NCBI RefSeq assembly: GCF_016587375.1
Contig: NZ_BNJG01000001.1
Coordinates: 2,480,001 to 2,544,000, forward strand
Origin: Ktedonobacter robiniae
GTDB taxonomy: Bacteria > Chloroflexota > Ktedonobacteria > Ktedonobacterales > Ktedonobacteraceae
Direction: 5' to 3'
Length of the DNA stretch: 64,000 nt
Positions 16,277 through 27,410 of this stretch are shown piece after piece; position 1 is the first letter of the stretch; every line of letters starts with the position of its first letter. The notes beneath the pieces are model-generated. The model made no database searches. It was not told where the DNA came from and saw only the letters and a program-made list of their open reading frames with translations. Position numbers and translations under genes: made by a program.

Positions 16277-17230
16277 ATGACCGGTTGGTCGCACGACGCT
16301 TCTGAACTCGTTGGTCGCACTCCCCTGGTCGAGCTGACGCGTTTTCCCGCCAGGGCTGGAGGCGCGGCAGCGACCATACTGGCCAAATTAGAGATGTTTA
16401 GCCCAGGTGGGAGCGTCAAAGATCGCGTGGCGAAACGCATGATCTGCGAGGCGGAGAGCCAGGGCTTGCTCCGCACGGGAAGCACAGTTATTGAGCCTAC
16501 AAGCGGTAATATGGGCGTCTCGCTGGCGATGATCGCGGCTGCACGGGGATATCGCTGCATACTGACTATGCCAGATACTGTAGGCCTAGAGCGGCGTCTC
16601 CTGTTGCAGCGCCTGGGGGCTGAAGTCATGCTCACGCCTGCGCGCCAGGGGATGCGGGGTGCTATCAATAAAGTGATTGAGTTGCGCACAACCCTTCCGT
16701 ACGCCTGGTATCCCCAGCAATTTTATAACCAGGCCAATCCACGCGCACATCGCGAGGAGACCGCGGTCGAGATCTGGGAGGAAACGGGTGGAGCCGTGGA
16801 TATGGTGATTTTAGGTGTAGGGACGGGTGGCACGCTAACGGGCATCGCCGAGGGGCTGCGTGAGCGCAAACCCGAGGTCGAAGTCGTTGCCGTCGAGCCG
16901 GCCTCCTGCGCCGTCCTTTCAGGTGGACGTCCGGGTCCACATCGCCTGGAGGGCCTGGGTCCGGGTTTTATCCCCGATACGTTGCGTGTGGACCTGATTG
17001 ACCGGGTCATTCCTGTTAGCGATCAAGACGCGGTCGCGACCGCCATCCAGCTGATGCAGGACGAAGGGCTCTCGATTGGTATTAGTAGTGGAGCCGTGGC
17101 CTGGGCCGCCTTACAGGAGGCGCGCAAAGAAGAGAATCGGGGCAAAATCATAGTGACGCTCTTCCCCAGCGCAGCCGAACGCTATCTACACACCGTCCTC
17201 TTCGATGATCTCCGCGGCAAAAACCGCTAG
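16277..17230 (+). CDS. cysK: Cysteine synthase family PLP enzyme
   Basis: A 317-residue fold-type II PLP enzyme. The PLP lysine is Lys48 in GGSVKDR, the phosphate- and substrate-binding loop is PTSGNMG (74-80), and GTGGTLTG binds the cofactor phosphate. These are O-acetylserine sulfhydrylase signatures. The substrate loop has Met where CysK usually has Thr (SGNTG), so CysM or a cystathionine-beta-synthase-like specificity is possible. It makes cysteine from O-acetylserine and sulfide in the cytoplasm. Its closeness to the Rrf2 regulator suggests sulfur-linked control, which is inferred. Confidence 0.85.
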   Translation: MTGWSHDASELVGRTPLVELTRFPARAGGAAATILAKLEMFSPGGSVKDRVAKRMICEAESQGLLRTGSTVIEPTSGNMGVSLAMIAAARGYRCILTMPDTVGLERRLLLQRLGAEVMLTPARQGMRGAINKVIELRTTLPYAWYPQQFYNQANPRAHREETAVEIWEETGGAVDMVILGVGTGGTLTGIAEGLRERKPEVEVVAVEPASCAVLSGGRPGPHRLEGLGPGFIPDTLRVDLIDRVIPVSDQDAVATAIQLMQDEGLSIGISSGAVAWAALQEARKEENRGKIIVTLFPSAAERYLHTVLFDDLRGKNR

Positions 17231-17271
17231 ACGAATGTAAGAGTAAGCAACAAGCCAATCCCGAGTCACGC

Positions 17272-17317
17272 ATGAAGACAGGGAGGCGGACCGCCAGGTC
17301 CGCCTCCCTGTCTTCAT
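17272..17317. terminator. Perfect 21-bp palindrome after cysK
   Basis: Arms 17272-17292 and 17297-17317, loop gcca, 41 bases after the cysK stop. The right side runs into TCTTCATTCTTT, so it is a plausible terminator. Confidence 0.75.
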
Positions 17318-17364
17318 TCTTTATCCCCTCGCAGGGAATCAATACGAAAAACGAAGATACAACG

Positions 17365-17373
17365 TGTTATAAT
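17365..17373 (+). promoter_or_regulatory. Extended -10 promoter upstream of the membrane-protein gene
   Basis: TG, one base, TATAAT (17368-17373) forms an extended -10 element without a good -35. It lies about 215 bases before the gene at 17587, with cloverleaf copy 2 in between. Confidence 0.5.
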
Positions 17374-17487
17374 TGGCGGCCAAATAATGTAACCTCAGCG
17401 CCAGGGGAATCGTTTAAAGACATAGGAGATAATGGCTAGACATACGTTAAGCGCTGAGAAGCAAACGCAATCTGTAGATCCTGAATC

Positions 17488-17571
17488 TTCTTCTCCGCAA
17501 ACCTGAGCGTTTATCCCCGAATGGGGGCGGAGCGCTAGGCACGCCAGTGACGTTGGGTTTCGGAATAAGAT
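17488..17571 (-). repeat. Cloverleaf repeat copy 2 with extra hairpin
   Basis: Orientation B. The outer stem and first hairpin (GTCAC-TGGC-GTGCC, one mismatch) are as in other copies. The second hairpin is opened by an inserted CCCC-GAAT-GGGG module at 17515-17527. It ends 15 bases before the start codon of the downstream gene. Confidence 0.8.
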
Positions 17572-17586
17572 CCATAAGGGGATAAT

Positions 17587-18420
17587 ATGAAACAACCTGC
17601 TAGTGATACCTATATCTTTCACCTGGGGCGTACAGCCTATCAGAGGACGCGCTTGTTGGGTGTGTTGATGGCGGTCGCGCTGTTTCTGGGCGCACTTGGG
17701 TCGGCCTGGGCGTGTGGTTGGATGTGGGGCACTTATCGTCATGATTTTACTTTTTATCTGAAGTGGCAGGATGCGCTGGTTGGCCTGCTGGGTTTCCTGA
17801 CCTTCGCGATGCTCAAAGGGGATATTTTAATTGCACGCTTCCTCTTCGCGCTTCACCAGGGCTATCGCAAGGGAACGTTTCTCGTCAGCGAGCATTCGCT
17901 CGAGGCACGTGATCTCTCTCCACTGAACCTTTCCAGCATTTTCTGGATGATGAACAGCGAGTTCTGGTGCTTTGTGGCTGTGCTGGTGGGCCTGGTGCCA
18001 GCCATTCTTGTGGGCTGGACCCTGCATATTACGCAACCGCTCTTACTGGTACTGGCGACCGGGTCTGCGCTCTTGTTGAGCCTGGCGGGCCTGGTAGTCA
18101 GCATTGTCGCGTTCTCATTTATCCTGATTGGCTGTGTCGGTGCCATCTCGTTCACTAAAAGCCTCGGCGCGCCCCAGACCTATGAGTTAAGCAATCGAAC
18201 TATGGTACGCATCGATGATTGCCAGTTAACCATCATCTATCCAGGCGCGCAGGAATCGCTCGTGGATCTGCGTTTATTAGACAAGGAAGATCGCTGCTTC
18301 TTGCTGGACTTGCTACGTGAGCGCTGGAATAACGCGCAACATGTGTGGAATCCCACCCTGGGCGAGGAGATTGAGCAGGCCCTACGCGAGTCTGAAGAGC
18401 GCCGCGCCGTTTTAGTATAG
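17587..18420 (+). CDS. Hypothetical multi-pass membrane protein
   Basis: A 277-residue protein that I do not recognise. About four hydrophobic helices are visible (near 23-45, 60-82, 125-150 and 155-190). The C-terminal cytoplasmic stretch (about 195-277) contains RIDDCQLTIIYPGAQESLVDLRLLD and a charged end. The topology resembles small membrane proteins with a PH-like or DUF cytoplasmic domain, but no family motif is clear. It stands alone between the cysK terminator and the rpoB leader, with cloverleaf copy 2 in its leader. Confidence 0.7.
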   Translation: MKQPASDTYIFHLGRTAYQRTRLLGVLMAVALFLGALGSAWACGWMWGTYRHDFTFYLKWQDALVGLLGFLTFAMLKGDILIARFLFALHQGYRKGTFLVSEHSLEARDLSPLNLSSIFWMMNSEFWCFVAVLVGLVPAILVGWTLHITQPLLLVLATGSALLLSLAGLVVSIVAFSFILIGCVGAISFTKSLGAPQTYELSNRTMVRIDDCQLTIIYPGAQESLVDLRLLDKEDRCFLLDLLRERWNNAQHVWNPTLGEEIEQALRESEERRAVLV

Positions 18421-18553
18421 AGTGGCGTGGGGTAATTTTCTGATCTGTGGAATAAATGATGGCTGGCCGATGTTTCCTTTGGTAGATATAATGCTGGAAA
18501 AACGTGTTGGTTAGTCGCTTTACTGGCAGGCGAAGAAAATACAGACTAGAGTA

Positions 18554-18582
18554 TTGACATATGTAGGTGGAAGTAGTATACT
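18554..18582 (+). promoter_or_regulatory. Consensus promoter far upstream of rpoB
   Basis: TTGACA (18554-18559), 17 bases, TATACT (18577-18582). The predicted start is near 18589, some 860 bases before rpoB. The palindrome AGTATACT at the -10 recurs at about 18600. Confidence 0.7.
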
Positions 18583-18862
18583 TACCTCTTGCCAGTGTAG
18601 TATACTAAAAGCAGCGATATTTCCAATAGCTGCTGATGCGAAGATACATAATAGGCTAACAAGGTTGACTAACAAGCGAGCAAAGAACGGACAAACACAT
18701 CATCTCCCCAAGTGCGCAGCGTGAGCGTAGATACCACAAACAATACTTTTATCCACAGCAGAAGACCGACACCGATGTCAGTATGCAGCATGGATTTATG
18801 TTTGATTGTGTTGAGCGGGAGGTGGTGTGAGTTTTCTGCTGTTCCTGGCTCTTAGTTGCAAG

Positions 18863-18950
18863 ATCTTATGCGGAAACCAACGTCACTGGCGTGACTAGCG
18901 CTTCCCCCATTCGGGGACAGGCGCGCTCAGGTTTCCTGATAGGTAGTAAA
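18863..18950 (+). repeat. Cloverleaf repeat copy 3 with extra hairpin
   Basis: Orientation A. Outer stem GGAAACC/GGTTTCC, first hairpin GTCAC-TGGC-GTGAC, and second hairpin AGCGC/GCGCT with a CCCC/GGGG hairpin module (18904-18916) in its loop. The border is AGGTAGTAA. Confidence 0.85.
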
Positions 18951-18951
18951 C

Positions 18952-19020
18952 TCTTATTCCGAAACCCAACGTTGCTAACGCGACTAGCGCTCCGCGCTCA
19001 GGTTTTCGGAGAAGTAGTAA
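18952..19020 (+). repeat. Cloverleaf repeat copy 4, in tandem with copy 3
   Basis: Orientation A, directly abutting copy 3. The first hairpin is GTTGC-TAAC-GCGAC, with an A-T to G-C compensatory change relative to the other copies. The second is AGCGC-TCC-GCGCT. Confidence 0.85.
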
Positions 19021-19116
19021 ACAGAGTTTGTAAAGCATGCCAAGAATATATCCTGTTGGGGGTGATGATGTGTGGGCGCAAGGCAGGAGAGATTGTTAAG
19101 TTTCAATGCGAGTAGG

Positions 19117-19153
19117 AGTAACCGCTTATTGAATTGGTGAGCGGTTACTTTTC
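19117..19153 (+). terminator. Hairpin with T-tract in the rpoB leader
   Basis: AGTAACCGCT (19117-19126) pairs with AGCGGTTACT (19140-19149), followed by TTTCTT. It has the form of an intrinsic terminator and lies 294 bases before the rpoB start, so it may be an attenuator. Confidence 0.65.
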
Positions 19154-19446
19154 TTGTCGTTGACCGTTTCACAACACAGGTCACTCTAGGTATTAATAGA
19201 TAACATTTCGCAATTATCTAGAAATTTTTTCGTTTTTTCCCGTTTCCCGTTACTCTTTGAGAATGTCTCCATCCCGTGCCTCTACGCTATGCATACATGT
19301 AATACGCTTATGTATTATACAACGTTGACAAACGGTTGTGTATGCGGCGAGTGGTGTGGGCCTCTGGTGCATTCTGTGAGTGGCATGCCCCTGCGTGTCC
19401 CTCATGATCCTCTATGGGCGAACTAGGTGAGAGGAGAATACCACAT

Positions 19447-22400
19447 ATGGCAGTAAGCACGAAGGCCGTTGCACTCCCAGAGCGCGTCTCTTTTGGGCGT
19501 ATCCCGGACATACGGCCTATGCCTGGCCTAATTCAGATTCAGCTCGACTCCTTTGAATGGTTCAAGAAGGAAGGTCTCCGCGAACTTTTCGAAGAAATTT
19601 CTCCTATTGAAGACTTTACCGGCAAAAACCTCAGCCTGGAATTTATTGTCCCTCCTGAACCCTTTGGCAAGCCAAAGTATGACGAGGATGAGTGCCGCGA
19701 CCGTGACGCTACCTATGCCGCACCCCTCAATGTGAAGGCTCGCCTGATTAATAAAGAGACAGGTGAAATCATCGAGAAGGACATCTTTATGGGTGACTTC
19801 CCGTTGATGACCAAGGCTGGTACCTTCATTATCAATGGCGCCGAGCGCGTTGTGGTGAGTCAGTTGGTGCGTTCCCCCGGCGTCTACTTCACGGTGGACG
19901 AGGATGCGACGACTGGTAAAAAACTCTTTGCCGCAAAGTTGATTCCTGGGCGTGGTGCCTGGCTGGAGTTTGAGACCAGCAACAAGAATCTGCTAACCGT
20001 CAAGATCGACCGCAAACGTAAACTACCTGTAACGACCTTGTTGCGTGCCATTTCGCGCCTGGCCAAAGAGCACTGGCATGCGGAGGACCTGGACCTCTCA
20101 ACCGACCAGGGCATTCTGGATGCCTTCGCCGGGGTAGATAACGACCCGGTCATCCGCTATATCCAGGCGACCCTGGACCGCGATCCCGTGAAGAAGGAGG
20201 AGGAGGCCCTCCTGGAGCTGTACAAGAAGCTGCGTCCTGGCGATCCCGCCACCCTGGACAACGCGCGCTCCCTGGTGAAGAACCTCTTCTTCAATCCACG
20301 CCGTTACGATCTGGGCAACGTTGGTCGCTATAAGTTGAACCGCAAGCTGGACCTCTCGATCCCGCAGAGCCAGCGTATCCTGACGCAGGACGACCTGGTG
20401 GCGATCATCCGGCGCCTGGTCTCGCTCAATAATGGGCGTGGACGCAAGGATGACATCGACCACCTGGGCAACCGCCGCGTGCGTTGCGTGGGTGAGCTGA
20501 TTCAGAGCCAGTTCCGCGTTGGTCTGCTGCGTATGGAGCGCGTGGTCAAAGAGCGCATGAGCATTCAGGAGCCTGGGCAGGCTACCCCGAACGCGCTTAT
20601 CAACATCCGCCCTGTCGTGGCCGCGATGAAAGAGTTCTTCGGCGGTAGCCAGCTGTCGCAGTTTATGGACCAGGTCAATGCTCTGGCGGAGATCGGTCAC
20701 AAGCGCCGTCTCTCGGCCCTGGGTCCCGGTGGTCTCTCGCGCGACCGCGCAGGCTTTGATGTACGTGACGTACACGAGTCGCACTATGGCCGCATCTGCC
20801 CGATTGAGACCCCTGAAGGTCCAAACATTGGTCTGATTGGTAACCTGGCGACCTATGGCCAGATTAACCCCTATGGCTTCATTGAGACACCCTATCGTCA
20901 TGTGATTAAGCGCCTGGCGGCAACTGACGGGCGCCTGCTTGGTCGTGAGTTGCGTGGCTATTACGGTCGTCGCGAAGATATCGTTACGGAGGACGGTGAG
21001 GTGCTGCTCAAGCGCAATAACCCGGTGCGTGTTGATGAGGAGCTCTTTGAGAAGCTGGCCTTCCTGGGCGATACGCCTTTGAGCATCAAGCCATTTGTCA
21101 CCGATGAGGTCGATTATCAGACCGCCGATGACGAAGAGAACTTCTATATCGCCCAGGCGAATGCTGTGCTGACTGATAACAACGAGTTTGCTGACGCACG
21201 CGTGCTGGCTCGCTATCAGGGTGAGTTTACCGAGGTTCCCTCGGAGAGCATTGACTACATGGACGTCTCGCCTCGTCAGACGGTGAGTGTCGCGACCGCG
21301 CTGATTCCCTTCCTGGAGCATGACGACGTGAACCGCGCGCTGATGGGCGCGAACATGCAGCGCCAGGCTGTGCCTCTGCTGCGACCACAGTCGCCCATTT
21401 GTGGCACGGGCATCGAGCGCCAGGTGGCCGTCGACTCGGGTCAGGTCATTGTGGCCCAGGCGAGTGGTGAGGTTGTCTCCTCTACCTCGCGCAAGATCGA
21501 GATCATGGACGAGCATGGTCAGCTCTACTCGCACACCTTGCGTAAGTTTGTGCGCTCCAACAATGGTACCTGCATTAACCAGCGCCCCATTGTGAAGAAG
21601 GGCGACTATGTCACCAAGGGCCAGGTGGTTGCCGATAGCTCCTCAACCGAGCTGGGCGAGCTGGCGCTGGGTCAGAACATCCTGGTTGCCTTTATGAGCT
21701 GGGAGGGTGGCAACTTTGAGGACGCCATCCTGATTAGTGAGCGTATCGTGCGTGAAGACCTCTTTACCTCGATCCACATCGAGAAATACGAGGTGGATGC
21801 CCGCGATACCAAGCTTGGTCCCGAAGAGATCACACGCGACATTCCGAACGTGGGTGAAGAAGGTCTGCGCAACCTGGATGAGCGTGGCATCATCTATGTG
21901 GGCGCCGAGGTTGGCCCACAGGATATCCTGGTCGGTAAGATCACGCCGAAGGGCGAGACGGAGCTGACCGCTGAAGAGAAGCTGCTACGCGCCATCTTCG
22001 GTGAAAAGGCTCGTGAAGTCAAAGACACCTCACTGCGTGTGCCTCATGGTGAGCGTGGTAAGGTTGTCGAGGTCAAGGTCTTCTCCCGCGAGGCGGGCGA
22101 TGAGCTCTCGCCAGGCGTCAACCAGCTGGTTCGCGTCAGCATCGCGCAGAAGCGTAAGATCGGCGCAGGCGATAAGATGGCGGGGCGTCACGGAAATAAG
22201 GGTGTGATCTCGCGCGTGCTGCCGATTGAGGATATGCCCTTCCTGCCCGATGGTTCACCAGTGGATATCATCCTGAACCCGCTGGGTGTGCCTCACCGTA
22301 TGAATATCGGCCAGATCATGGAGACGCACCTGGGCTGGGCTGCTAGCGTTCTTGGCTTCAAGATCGCCACCCCGGTCTTTGATGGCGCGACCGAGGAAGA

Positions 22401-22938
22401 CATCGAAGAGATGTTGCGGCGTGCGGGCCTGCCTGAGTCAGGTAAGGTTCAGCTCTATGATGGGCGTACCGGTGAGCCATTCGATCACCCGATCACTGTT
22501 GGCTATACCTATATGCTCAAACTGGCCCACCTCGTCGAAGACAAGGTACACGCTCGTTCAACTGGACCATACAGCTTGATCACGCAGCAGCCGCTAGGTG
22601 GTAAGGCGCAGTTCGGTGGACAGCGCTTCGGTGAGATGGAGGTATGGGCGCTTGAGGCCTACGGTGCAGCGAATATCCTGCAAGAGATCCTGACTGTCAA
22701 GTCGGACGACGTTGTGGGTCGCGTAAAAACGTATGAGGCCATCGTCAAGGGCGAAAACATTATGGAGCCTGGCGTGCCTGAATCCTTTAAGGTGTTGGTC
22801 AAAGAATTGCAAAGCCTCGGTATCAACGTTGAGGTGCTGAACGAGGACGAGCAGAAGATACAATTTGTGGAAGACACCTCGAATGATGTGATGCCGGAAC
22901 TGGGTATTAATCTGTCCGGTTTCGAAGGAGACCAATAG
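19447..22938 (+). CDS. rpoB: RNA polymerase beta subunit
   Basis: A 1163-residue protein, of usual bacterial length. Signature segments include the rifampicin-pocket region ([26 protein letters not shown]), the core motif [31 protein letters not shown] near the active site, and the C-terminal [20 protein letters not shown]. It forms, with beta', the catalytic core of RNA polymerase. In the rifampicin pocket Asn stands where E. coli has Ser512 or Asn518-like positions, so resistance cannot be judged by eye. The ATG at 19447 has AGGAG 10 bases upstream; the in-frame start at 19414 is less likely. rpoC follows after 85 bases. Confidence 0.98.
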   Translation: MAVSTKAVALPERVSFGRIPDIRPMPGLIQIQLDSFEWFKKEGLRELFEEISPIEDFTGKNLSLEFIVPPEPFGKPKYDEDECRDRDATYAAPLNVKARLINKETGEIIEKDIFMGDFPLMTKAGTFIINGAERVVVSQLVRSPGVYFTVDEDATTGKKLFAAKLIPGRGAWLEFETSNKNLLTVKIDRKRKLPVTTLLRAISRLAKEHWHAEDLDLSTDQGILDAFAGVDNDPVIRYIQATLDRDPVKKEEEALLELYKKLRPGDPATLDNARSLVKNLFFNPRRYDLGNVGRYKLNRKLDLSIPQSQRILTQDDLVAIIRRLVSLNNGRGRKDDIDHLGNRRVRCVGELIQSQFRVGLLRMERVVKERMSIQEPGQATPNALINIRPVVAAMKEFFGGSQLSQFMDQVNALAEIGHKRRLSALGPGGLSRDRAGFDVRDVHESHYGRICPIETPEGPNIGLIGNLATYGQINPYGFIETPYRHVIKRLAATDGRLLGRELRGYYGRREDIVTEDGEVLLKRNNPVRVDEELFEKLAFLGDTPLSIKPFVTDEVDYQTADDEENFYIAQANAVLTDNNEFADARVLARYQGEFTEVPSESIDYMDVSPRQTVSVATALIPFLEHDDVNRALMGANMQRQAVPLLRPQSPICGTGIERQVAVDSGQVIVAQASGEVVSSTSRKIEIMDEHGQLYSHTLRKFVRSNNGTCINQRPIVKKGDYVTKGQVVADSSSTELGELALGQNILVAFMSWEGGNFEDAILISERIVREDLFTSIHIEKYEVDARDTKLGPEEITRDIPNVGEEGLRNLDERGIIYVGAEVGPQDILVGKITPKGETELTAEEKLLRAIFGEKAREVKDTSLRVPHGERGKVVEVKVFSREAGDELSPGVNQLVRVSIAQKRKIGAGDKMAGRHGNKGVISRVLPIEDMPFLPDGSPVDIILNPLGVPHRMNIGQIMETHLGWAASVLGFKIATPVFDGATEEDIEEMLRRAGLPESGKVQLYDGRTGEPFDHPITVGYTYMLKLAHLVEDKVHARSTGPYSLITQQPLGGKAQFGGQRFGEMEVWALEAYGAANILQEILTVKSDDVVGRVKTYEAIVKGENIMEPGVPESFKVLVKELQSLGINVEVLNEDEQKIQFVEDTSNDVMPELGINLSGFEGDQ

Positions 22939-23023
22939 TAGGGAGTGCGACCGTGTATGCGTGTCTGTAGCCGCGCCCAGAGGATGCTCACGCGCATACA
23001 CTGCCCTTACCCCAGGAGGTAGC

Positions 23024-26000
23024 ATGCTCGAAGTCAACGATTTTAACGCTATCCGTATCAGCCTTGCCAGCCCTGAGCAGATTCGTGGCTGGAGCTATGG
23101 TGAGGTCACGAAACCGGAAACCATCAACTATCGTACACTCAAGCCCGAGAAGGATGGCCTTTTCTGCGAACGCATTTTTGGCCCCACCAAGGACTGGGAG
23201 TGCTACTGTGGTAAATATAAAAGAGTTCGCTTCAAAGGCATCGTTTGCGATAAGTGTGGCGTAGAAGTCGCGCGCTCAAAGGTTCGCCGCGAGCGCATGG
23301 GCCACATCGAACTCGCTTCGCCCGTCAGCCATATCTGGTACTTCAAGGGCACGCCAAGCCGCATTGGCCTGCTGCTTGATTTGTCACCACGTAACCTGGA
23401 GCGCATTCTCTACTTTGCTCTGTATGTCGTCACACATATCGACGAAGAAGGGCGTCAGCGCGAGCTGATGCGCATCGACGAAGAGTTGCAGCAGCTCGAC
23501 CAGGACCTCGATACGAAGGTCGTTGATCGCGTCAATAGCCTCAAGTCGAAGCGCGACACCGCCATTCGCGATAGTGAGCAGCAGTTCTCTACGCTTGACC
23601 GCAAGAGCATCGAAGAGAAACGTGAGCAGGACCTGGATAACGCGCGCCGGGCCGAGAGCGAGACGCTCTCTGAACTGCGCGACCTGATGAACCAGGCGAC
23701 TGACAACGATATCATCTACATGCCCACCGATTCCGTCATCGTCCGCTCGGGTGAGACCGTTTCGCCCAAGCACCTGGATACGCTGGAGCGGGTTGCCGAG
23801 TCGTCGCGCAACGCCATCGCCGAGCAGGCGCGCCGCGAGATTGAGGCCGCCCTCTCTGAGAGCAAGCGCGAGGCCGACCGCCTTGGCCTTGAGTACCAGG
23901 GCCAGATCGATACCGCACAGTTGACACTGGAGCGCGAGCGTAGCGAGTCCCGCACACGCCTGGACAACATGCGCCGCGACCTGGAAGGCCTCAAAAAGCT
24001 TGACCTGTTGCAGGAGAATCGCTATCGCGAACTCAGGGAGTCCTTTGGCAGCGTCTTCCGTGCTGGTATGGGTGCGGAGGCCGTGCGCGAGCTGATCGCA
24101 GCCATCGACCTGGAGAAGCTCTCTAATGACTTGCGGCACGAGATCATTTCGACGGTTGGTCAGCGTCGCAAGAAGGCTACCAAGCGCCTGAAGGTTGTTG
24201 AGGCTTTCCGCAAGTCGGGCACCTCGCCTGAATGGATGATCCTGACCGTGTTGCCAGTGCTGCCGCCTGATCTGCGCCCGATGGTGCAATTGGATGGTGG
24301 TCGCTTCGCGACATCCGACTTGAACGACCTCTATCGCCGCGTGATCAACCGCAATAATCGTCTCAAACGTCTGCTGGAACTGGGCGCGCCTGAGATCATT
24401 ATTCGCAATGAGAAGCGCATGCTGCAAGAGGCCTGCGACGCCCTGATTGATAATGGACGTCGTGGTCGTGCCGTGGCGGGCTCGGGTAACCACAAACTCA
24501 AGAGCCTCTCTGATATGCTCAAGGGTAAGCAGGGTCGCTTCCGCCAGAACCTGCTCGGTAAGCGCGTTGACTACTCTGGTCGCTCGGTTATCGTGGTTGG
24601 TCCTGACCTGAAGCTGCACCAGTGTGGCCTGCCCAAGCGTATGGCGCTGGAGCTCTTCAAGCCGTTCGTCATGCGTAAGCTTGTGGAGCAGAACTTTGCC
24701 CATAACATCAAGAGTGCCAAGCGCTTTGTTGAGCGTGTCAAGCCCGAGGTTTGGGACGTCCTGGAAGAGGTGATTAAGAATCATCCCGTCCTGCTCAACC
24801 GCGCGCCAACGCTGCACCGCCTGGGTATTCAGGCCTTTGAAGCCGTTCTGGTTGAGGGTAGCGCGATCCAGTTGCACCCGCTCGTCTGTTCAGCCTTTAA
24901 CGCGGACTTTGACGGTGACCAGATGGCCGTGCACGTTCCCCTGTCCGATAAGGCGCAGGACGAGGCGCGTCGCTTCATGATGTCAACGCGCAACCTGCTC
25001 TCACCGGCCCATGGCGAGCCTTCGATTGGTGCCAGCCAGGATATGGTGCTTGGCTGCTTCTACCTGACGCAGGATCGCCCTGGCAAGAAGGGCGAGGGAC
25101 GACGCTTTACTGACGCCACCGAGGCCTTGCTGGCCTACTCTCAAGGCATTGTAGAGCTACAGGCGCGTATCAAAGTGCGCATTGGAGATGTCGAGGTCTA
25201 TGACAATCCTCCGCCCGCCAAGCCATCGATGAGTGCGGCTGGTAAGCTTGTTGAGACCACTGTTGGCCGTCTCATCTTCAACGAGGCGTTGCCTGAGCGC
25301 TTGCGCTACCGCAACTACGCGATGAAGAAAGAGAATCTGCGCCAGGTGATCGCAGACTGCTTCAAGTACTATGGTCGCGTGAAGACCACTGAGCTGGCCG
25401 ACGAGGTCAAGCGCCTTGGTTTCTCCTACGCTACCAAAGCCGGTGCAACCGTCGCCATTAGCGACGTCAAAGTGCCGATTGAGAAGCAGGAAGAGATGGC
25501 GAAGGCCGATCTCAAGATTGCTGAGCTGGAAGAGCAGTATCGCGACGGTCTGATCACCGAGAACGAGAAGTACCAGCAGACGATTGAGACCTGGAACGAG
25601 GTGACCGATAAAGTCACCAAGATGGTTGAAGCGACGCTGGACCCCTACGGCTCAATCTTCACCATCGCGAAGTCTGGCGCGACCAAAGCGAAGTTCCAGC
25701 AGATCCGTCAGCTTTCTGGTATGCGTGGTCTGATGGCCAGCCCGTCGGGCCGTATTATCCCGGTGCCAATTCGTGGTAACTTCCGCGAAGGCTTGAGCGT
25801 GTTGGAGTACTTTATCAGTAGTCACGGCGCGCGTAAGGGTCTGGCTGACACCGCGCTACGTACCGCAGAATCTGGTTACCTCACCCGTCGCCTGATTGAC
25901 GTCGCGCAGGATGTCATCGTCACCGAGGAAGATTGTGGCTCGACCGAGGGTATTCTCATCACCGATGAGGACTCCAAGGAAATGGGTCTCGACAACCTGG

Positions 26001-27376
26001 GGACGCGCCTGCTGGGTCGTGTGCTGTCCGAGTCAATTCCTGGCCTGGAGCACATGGAAGCTGGCGATGAGATAACCGAGGAAATGGTCGAAGAGATCGT
26101 GGCCGCGGGTGTCAAGAAGGTGCGTGTCCGCTCCGTCTTGAACTGCCTGGCCCGCAGGGGCATCTGCCGCAAGTGTTATGGCCGCGACCTGGCAGCGAAC
26201 GCGCTGGCCAACATTGGTGCAGCGGTCGGTATCATTGCCGCTCAATCGATTGGTGAGCCGGGAACGCAGCTCACCATGCGTACCTTCCATACTGGTGGTA
26301 TCGCAGGTGCGCAGGGTGACATCACGCTGGGTCTGCCACGCGTTGAAGAGCTGTTCGAGGCGCGTGTACCGAAGGACAAAGCCGAGATCAGTGAGATCGA
26401 CGGCGTTGCCGAGATCATTAAAGACGAGAACACAAACCAGCGTACCGTACGCGTAGTTGCCAGTAACGTCTTCTTTGATGAGTACACCATGCCCGCGAAA
26501 ACCAAGGTACTGGTTAACGACCAGGACCAGGTCGTCAAGGACCAGGTGATCGCGTTGATGCCTGCGGAAAAGGGCGGTGAGCCGGTTCCGGTCATGGCAC
26601 GCACGGATGGCACGATCAACATTGGCGCGAATGGGCTGCTCTCGATTCGCTTTGAGGAGCATGACGAGCGCACTTATGCAGTGCCAGCGGCACGTAGCAT
26701 CGCCGTGGAGCATGGACAGAAGATTCAGGCGGGCACGCCCATCACTTCTGGCCAGCGTGATCCACAGGATGTTCTGCGTATCCAGGGACGTGAGGCGGTG
26801 CAGTTGTACCTGGTCAAAGAGGTGCAGCGTGTGTACCGTAACACTGGTGTGTACAATAACGACAAGCACATTGAAGTTATTGTCCGCCAGATGCTTCGCC
26901 GCATCAAGGTAGAGGATTCTGGCGACACCGACATGTTGCCAAACGACCTGGTTGATCGCTTCCATTATGATGAGACCAACGCGCGCGTCCTGGCTGAGGG
27001 TGGAGAACCCGCCACCGCTACGACCGTGTTATTGGGTGTCACTAAGGCCTCGCTCAATACTGACAGCTTCCTGGCTGCGGCCTCCTTCCAGGAGACCACA
27101 AGGGTGCTGACAGAGGCGGCGATTGAGGCCCAGACCGATCACCTTGTTGGTTTGAAAGAGAACGTCATCATTGGTAAGCTCATTCCGGCGGGTTCAGGCA
27201 TTGCCCAGCGCCGTAAGGAGCAGATCGCACGCCAGCAGGCGGCGGCCGCGCGCATCGCGGCGCAGCAGACTCCCGTGGTTGCTGGAGTCGTGGCTGGCAG
27301 CGCGAGTGAGAGCCTGGGGGATGGTTTTGCCAGTGGTACCCTTGGGCTGACACTTGACAGCGGGGACAATGAGTGA
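23024..27376 (+). CDS. rpoC: RNA polymerase beta' subunit with clamp insertion
   Basis: A 1450-residue protein. Zinc site 1 is Cys60, 62, 75 and 78 ([11 protein letters not shown] ... CDKC). The catalytic loop [12 protein letters not shown] binds the active-site magnesium. The second zinc site includes [15 protein letters not shown] and the earlier Cys in [10 protein letters not shown]. Between ALYVVTHID (about 140) and YRELRESFG (about 335) is a ~195-residue charged, coiled-coil-like insertion, where E. coli has only a short linker; Thermus carries a large insertion in a comparable place. The ATG at 23024 follows AGGAGGT by 3 bases. Confidence 0.97.
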   Translation: MLEVNDFNAIRISLASPEQIRGWSYGEVTKPETINYRTLKPEKDGLFCERIFGPTKDWECYCGKYKRVRFKGIVCDKCGVEVARSKVRRERMGHIELASPVSHIWYFKGTPSRIGLLLDLSPRNLERILYFALYVVTHIDEEGRQRELMRIDEELQQLDQDLDTKVVDRVNSLKSKRDTAIRDSEQQFSTLDRKSIEEKREQDLDNARRAESETLSELRDLMNQATDNDIIYMPTDSVIVRSGETVSPKHLDTLERVAESSRNAIAEQARREIEAALSESKREADRLGLEYQGQIDTAQLTLERERSESRTRLDNMRRDLEGLKKLDLLQENRYRELRESFGSVFRAGMGAEAVRELIAAIDLEKLSNDLRHEIISTVGQRRKKATKRLKVVEAFRKSGTSPEWMILTVLPVLPPDLRPMVQLDGGRFATSDLNDLYRRVINRNNRLKRLLELGAPEIIIRNEKRMLQEACDALIDNGRRGRAVAGSGNHKLKSLSDMLKGKQGRFRQNLLGKRVDYSGRSVIVVGPDLKLHQCGLPKRMALELFKPFVMRKLVEQNFAHNIKSAKRFVERVKPEVWDVLEEVIKNHPVLLNRAPTLHRLGIQAFEAVLVEGSAIQLHPLVCSAFNADFDGDQMAVHVPLSDKAQDEARRFMMSTRNLLSPAHGEPSIGASQDMVLGCFYLTQDRPGKKGEGRRFTDATEALLAYSQGIVELQARIKVRIGDVEVYDNPPPAKPSMSAAGKLVETTVGRLIFNEALPERLRYRNYAMKKENLRQVIADCFKYYGRVKTTELADEVKRLGFSYATKAGATVAISDVKVPIEKQEEMAKADLKIAELEEQYRDGLITENEKYQQTIETWNEVTDKVTKMVEATLDPYGSIFTIAKSGATKAKFQQIRQLSGMRGLMASPSGRIIPVPIRGNFREGLSVLEYFISSHGARKGLADTALRTAESGYLTRRLIDVAQDVIVTEEDCGSTEGILITDEDSKEMGLDNLGTRLLGRVLSESIPGLEHMEAGDEITEEMVEEIVAAGVKKVRVRSVLNCLARRGICRKCYGRDLAANALANIGAAVGIIAAQSIGEPGTQLTMRTFHTGGIAGAQGDITLGLPRVEELFEARVPKDKAEISEIDGVAEIIKDENTNQRTVRVVASNVFFDEYTMPAKTKVLVNDQDQVVKDQVIALMPAEKGGEPVPVMARTDGTINIGANGLLSIRFEEHDERTYAVPAARSIAVEHGQKIQAGTPITSGQRDPQDVLRIQGREAVQLYLVKEVQRVYRNTGVYNNDKHIEVIVRQMLRRIKVEDSGDTDMLPNDLVDRFHYDETNARVLAEGGEPATATTVLLGVTKASLNTDSFLAAASFQETTRVLTEAAIEAQTDHLVGLKENVIIGKLIPAGSGIAQRRKEQIARQQAAAARIAAQQTPVVAGVVAGSASESLGDGFASGTLGLTLDSGDNE

Positions 27377-27382
27377 TATTAT
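27354..27382 (+). promoter_or_regulatory. Promoter of rpsL-rpsG-fusA over the rpoC end
   Basis: TTGACA (27354-27359), 17 bases, TATTAT (27377-27382). The -35 and spacer overlap the last codons of rpoC. The start would be near 27389, giving the str operon independent expression. Confidence 0.7.
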
Positions 27383-27410
27383 ATGCAACCGCGTATATGT
27401 GATAAAAAGT

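Larger units (their letters stand above)
18421..19446. other. 1-kb rpoB upstream region
   Basis: This gene-free region contains a consensus promoter (18554-18582), two abutting cloverleaf repeats (18863-19020) and a terminator-like hairpin (19117-19153) before rpoB. No tRNA, 5S RNA or known leader motif was recognised. A transcript from 18590 to 19153 could be a leader RNA subject to attenuation or a separate small RNA. Confidence 0.5.

Noticed and set aside
18421-19446. tRNA or 5S rRNA genes upstream of rpoB
   Set aside because: No acceptor stem/T-loop pattern (GGTTCGANTCC-like) or 5S signature was found by eye.
18589-19446. L10-type r-protein leader upstream of rpoB
   Set aside because: rplJ-rplL are absent and the visible hairpins do not match the kink-turn layout that I know for that leader.
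20098-21534. A 478-codon open frame antisense to rpoB
   Set aside because: It mirrors the well-conserved beta-subunit coding sequence and has no ribosome-binding site or family motif.
23384-24877. A 497-codon open frame antisense to rpoC
   Set aside because: Shadow of the real gene; low-complexity, with no domain.
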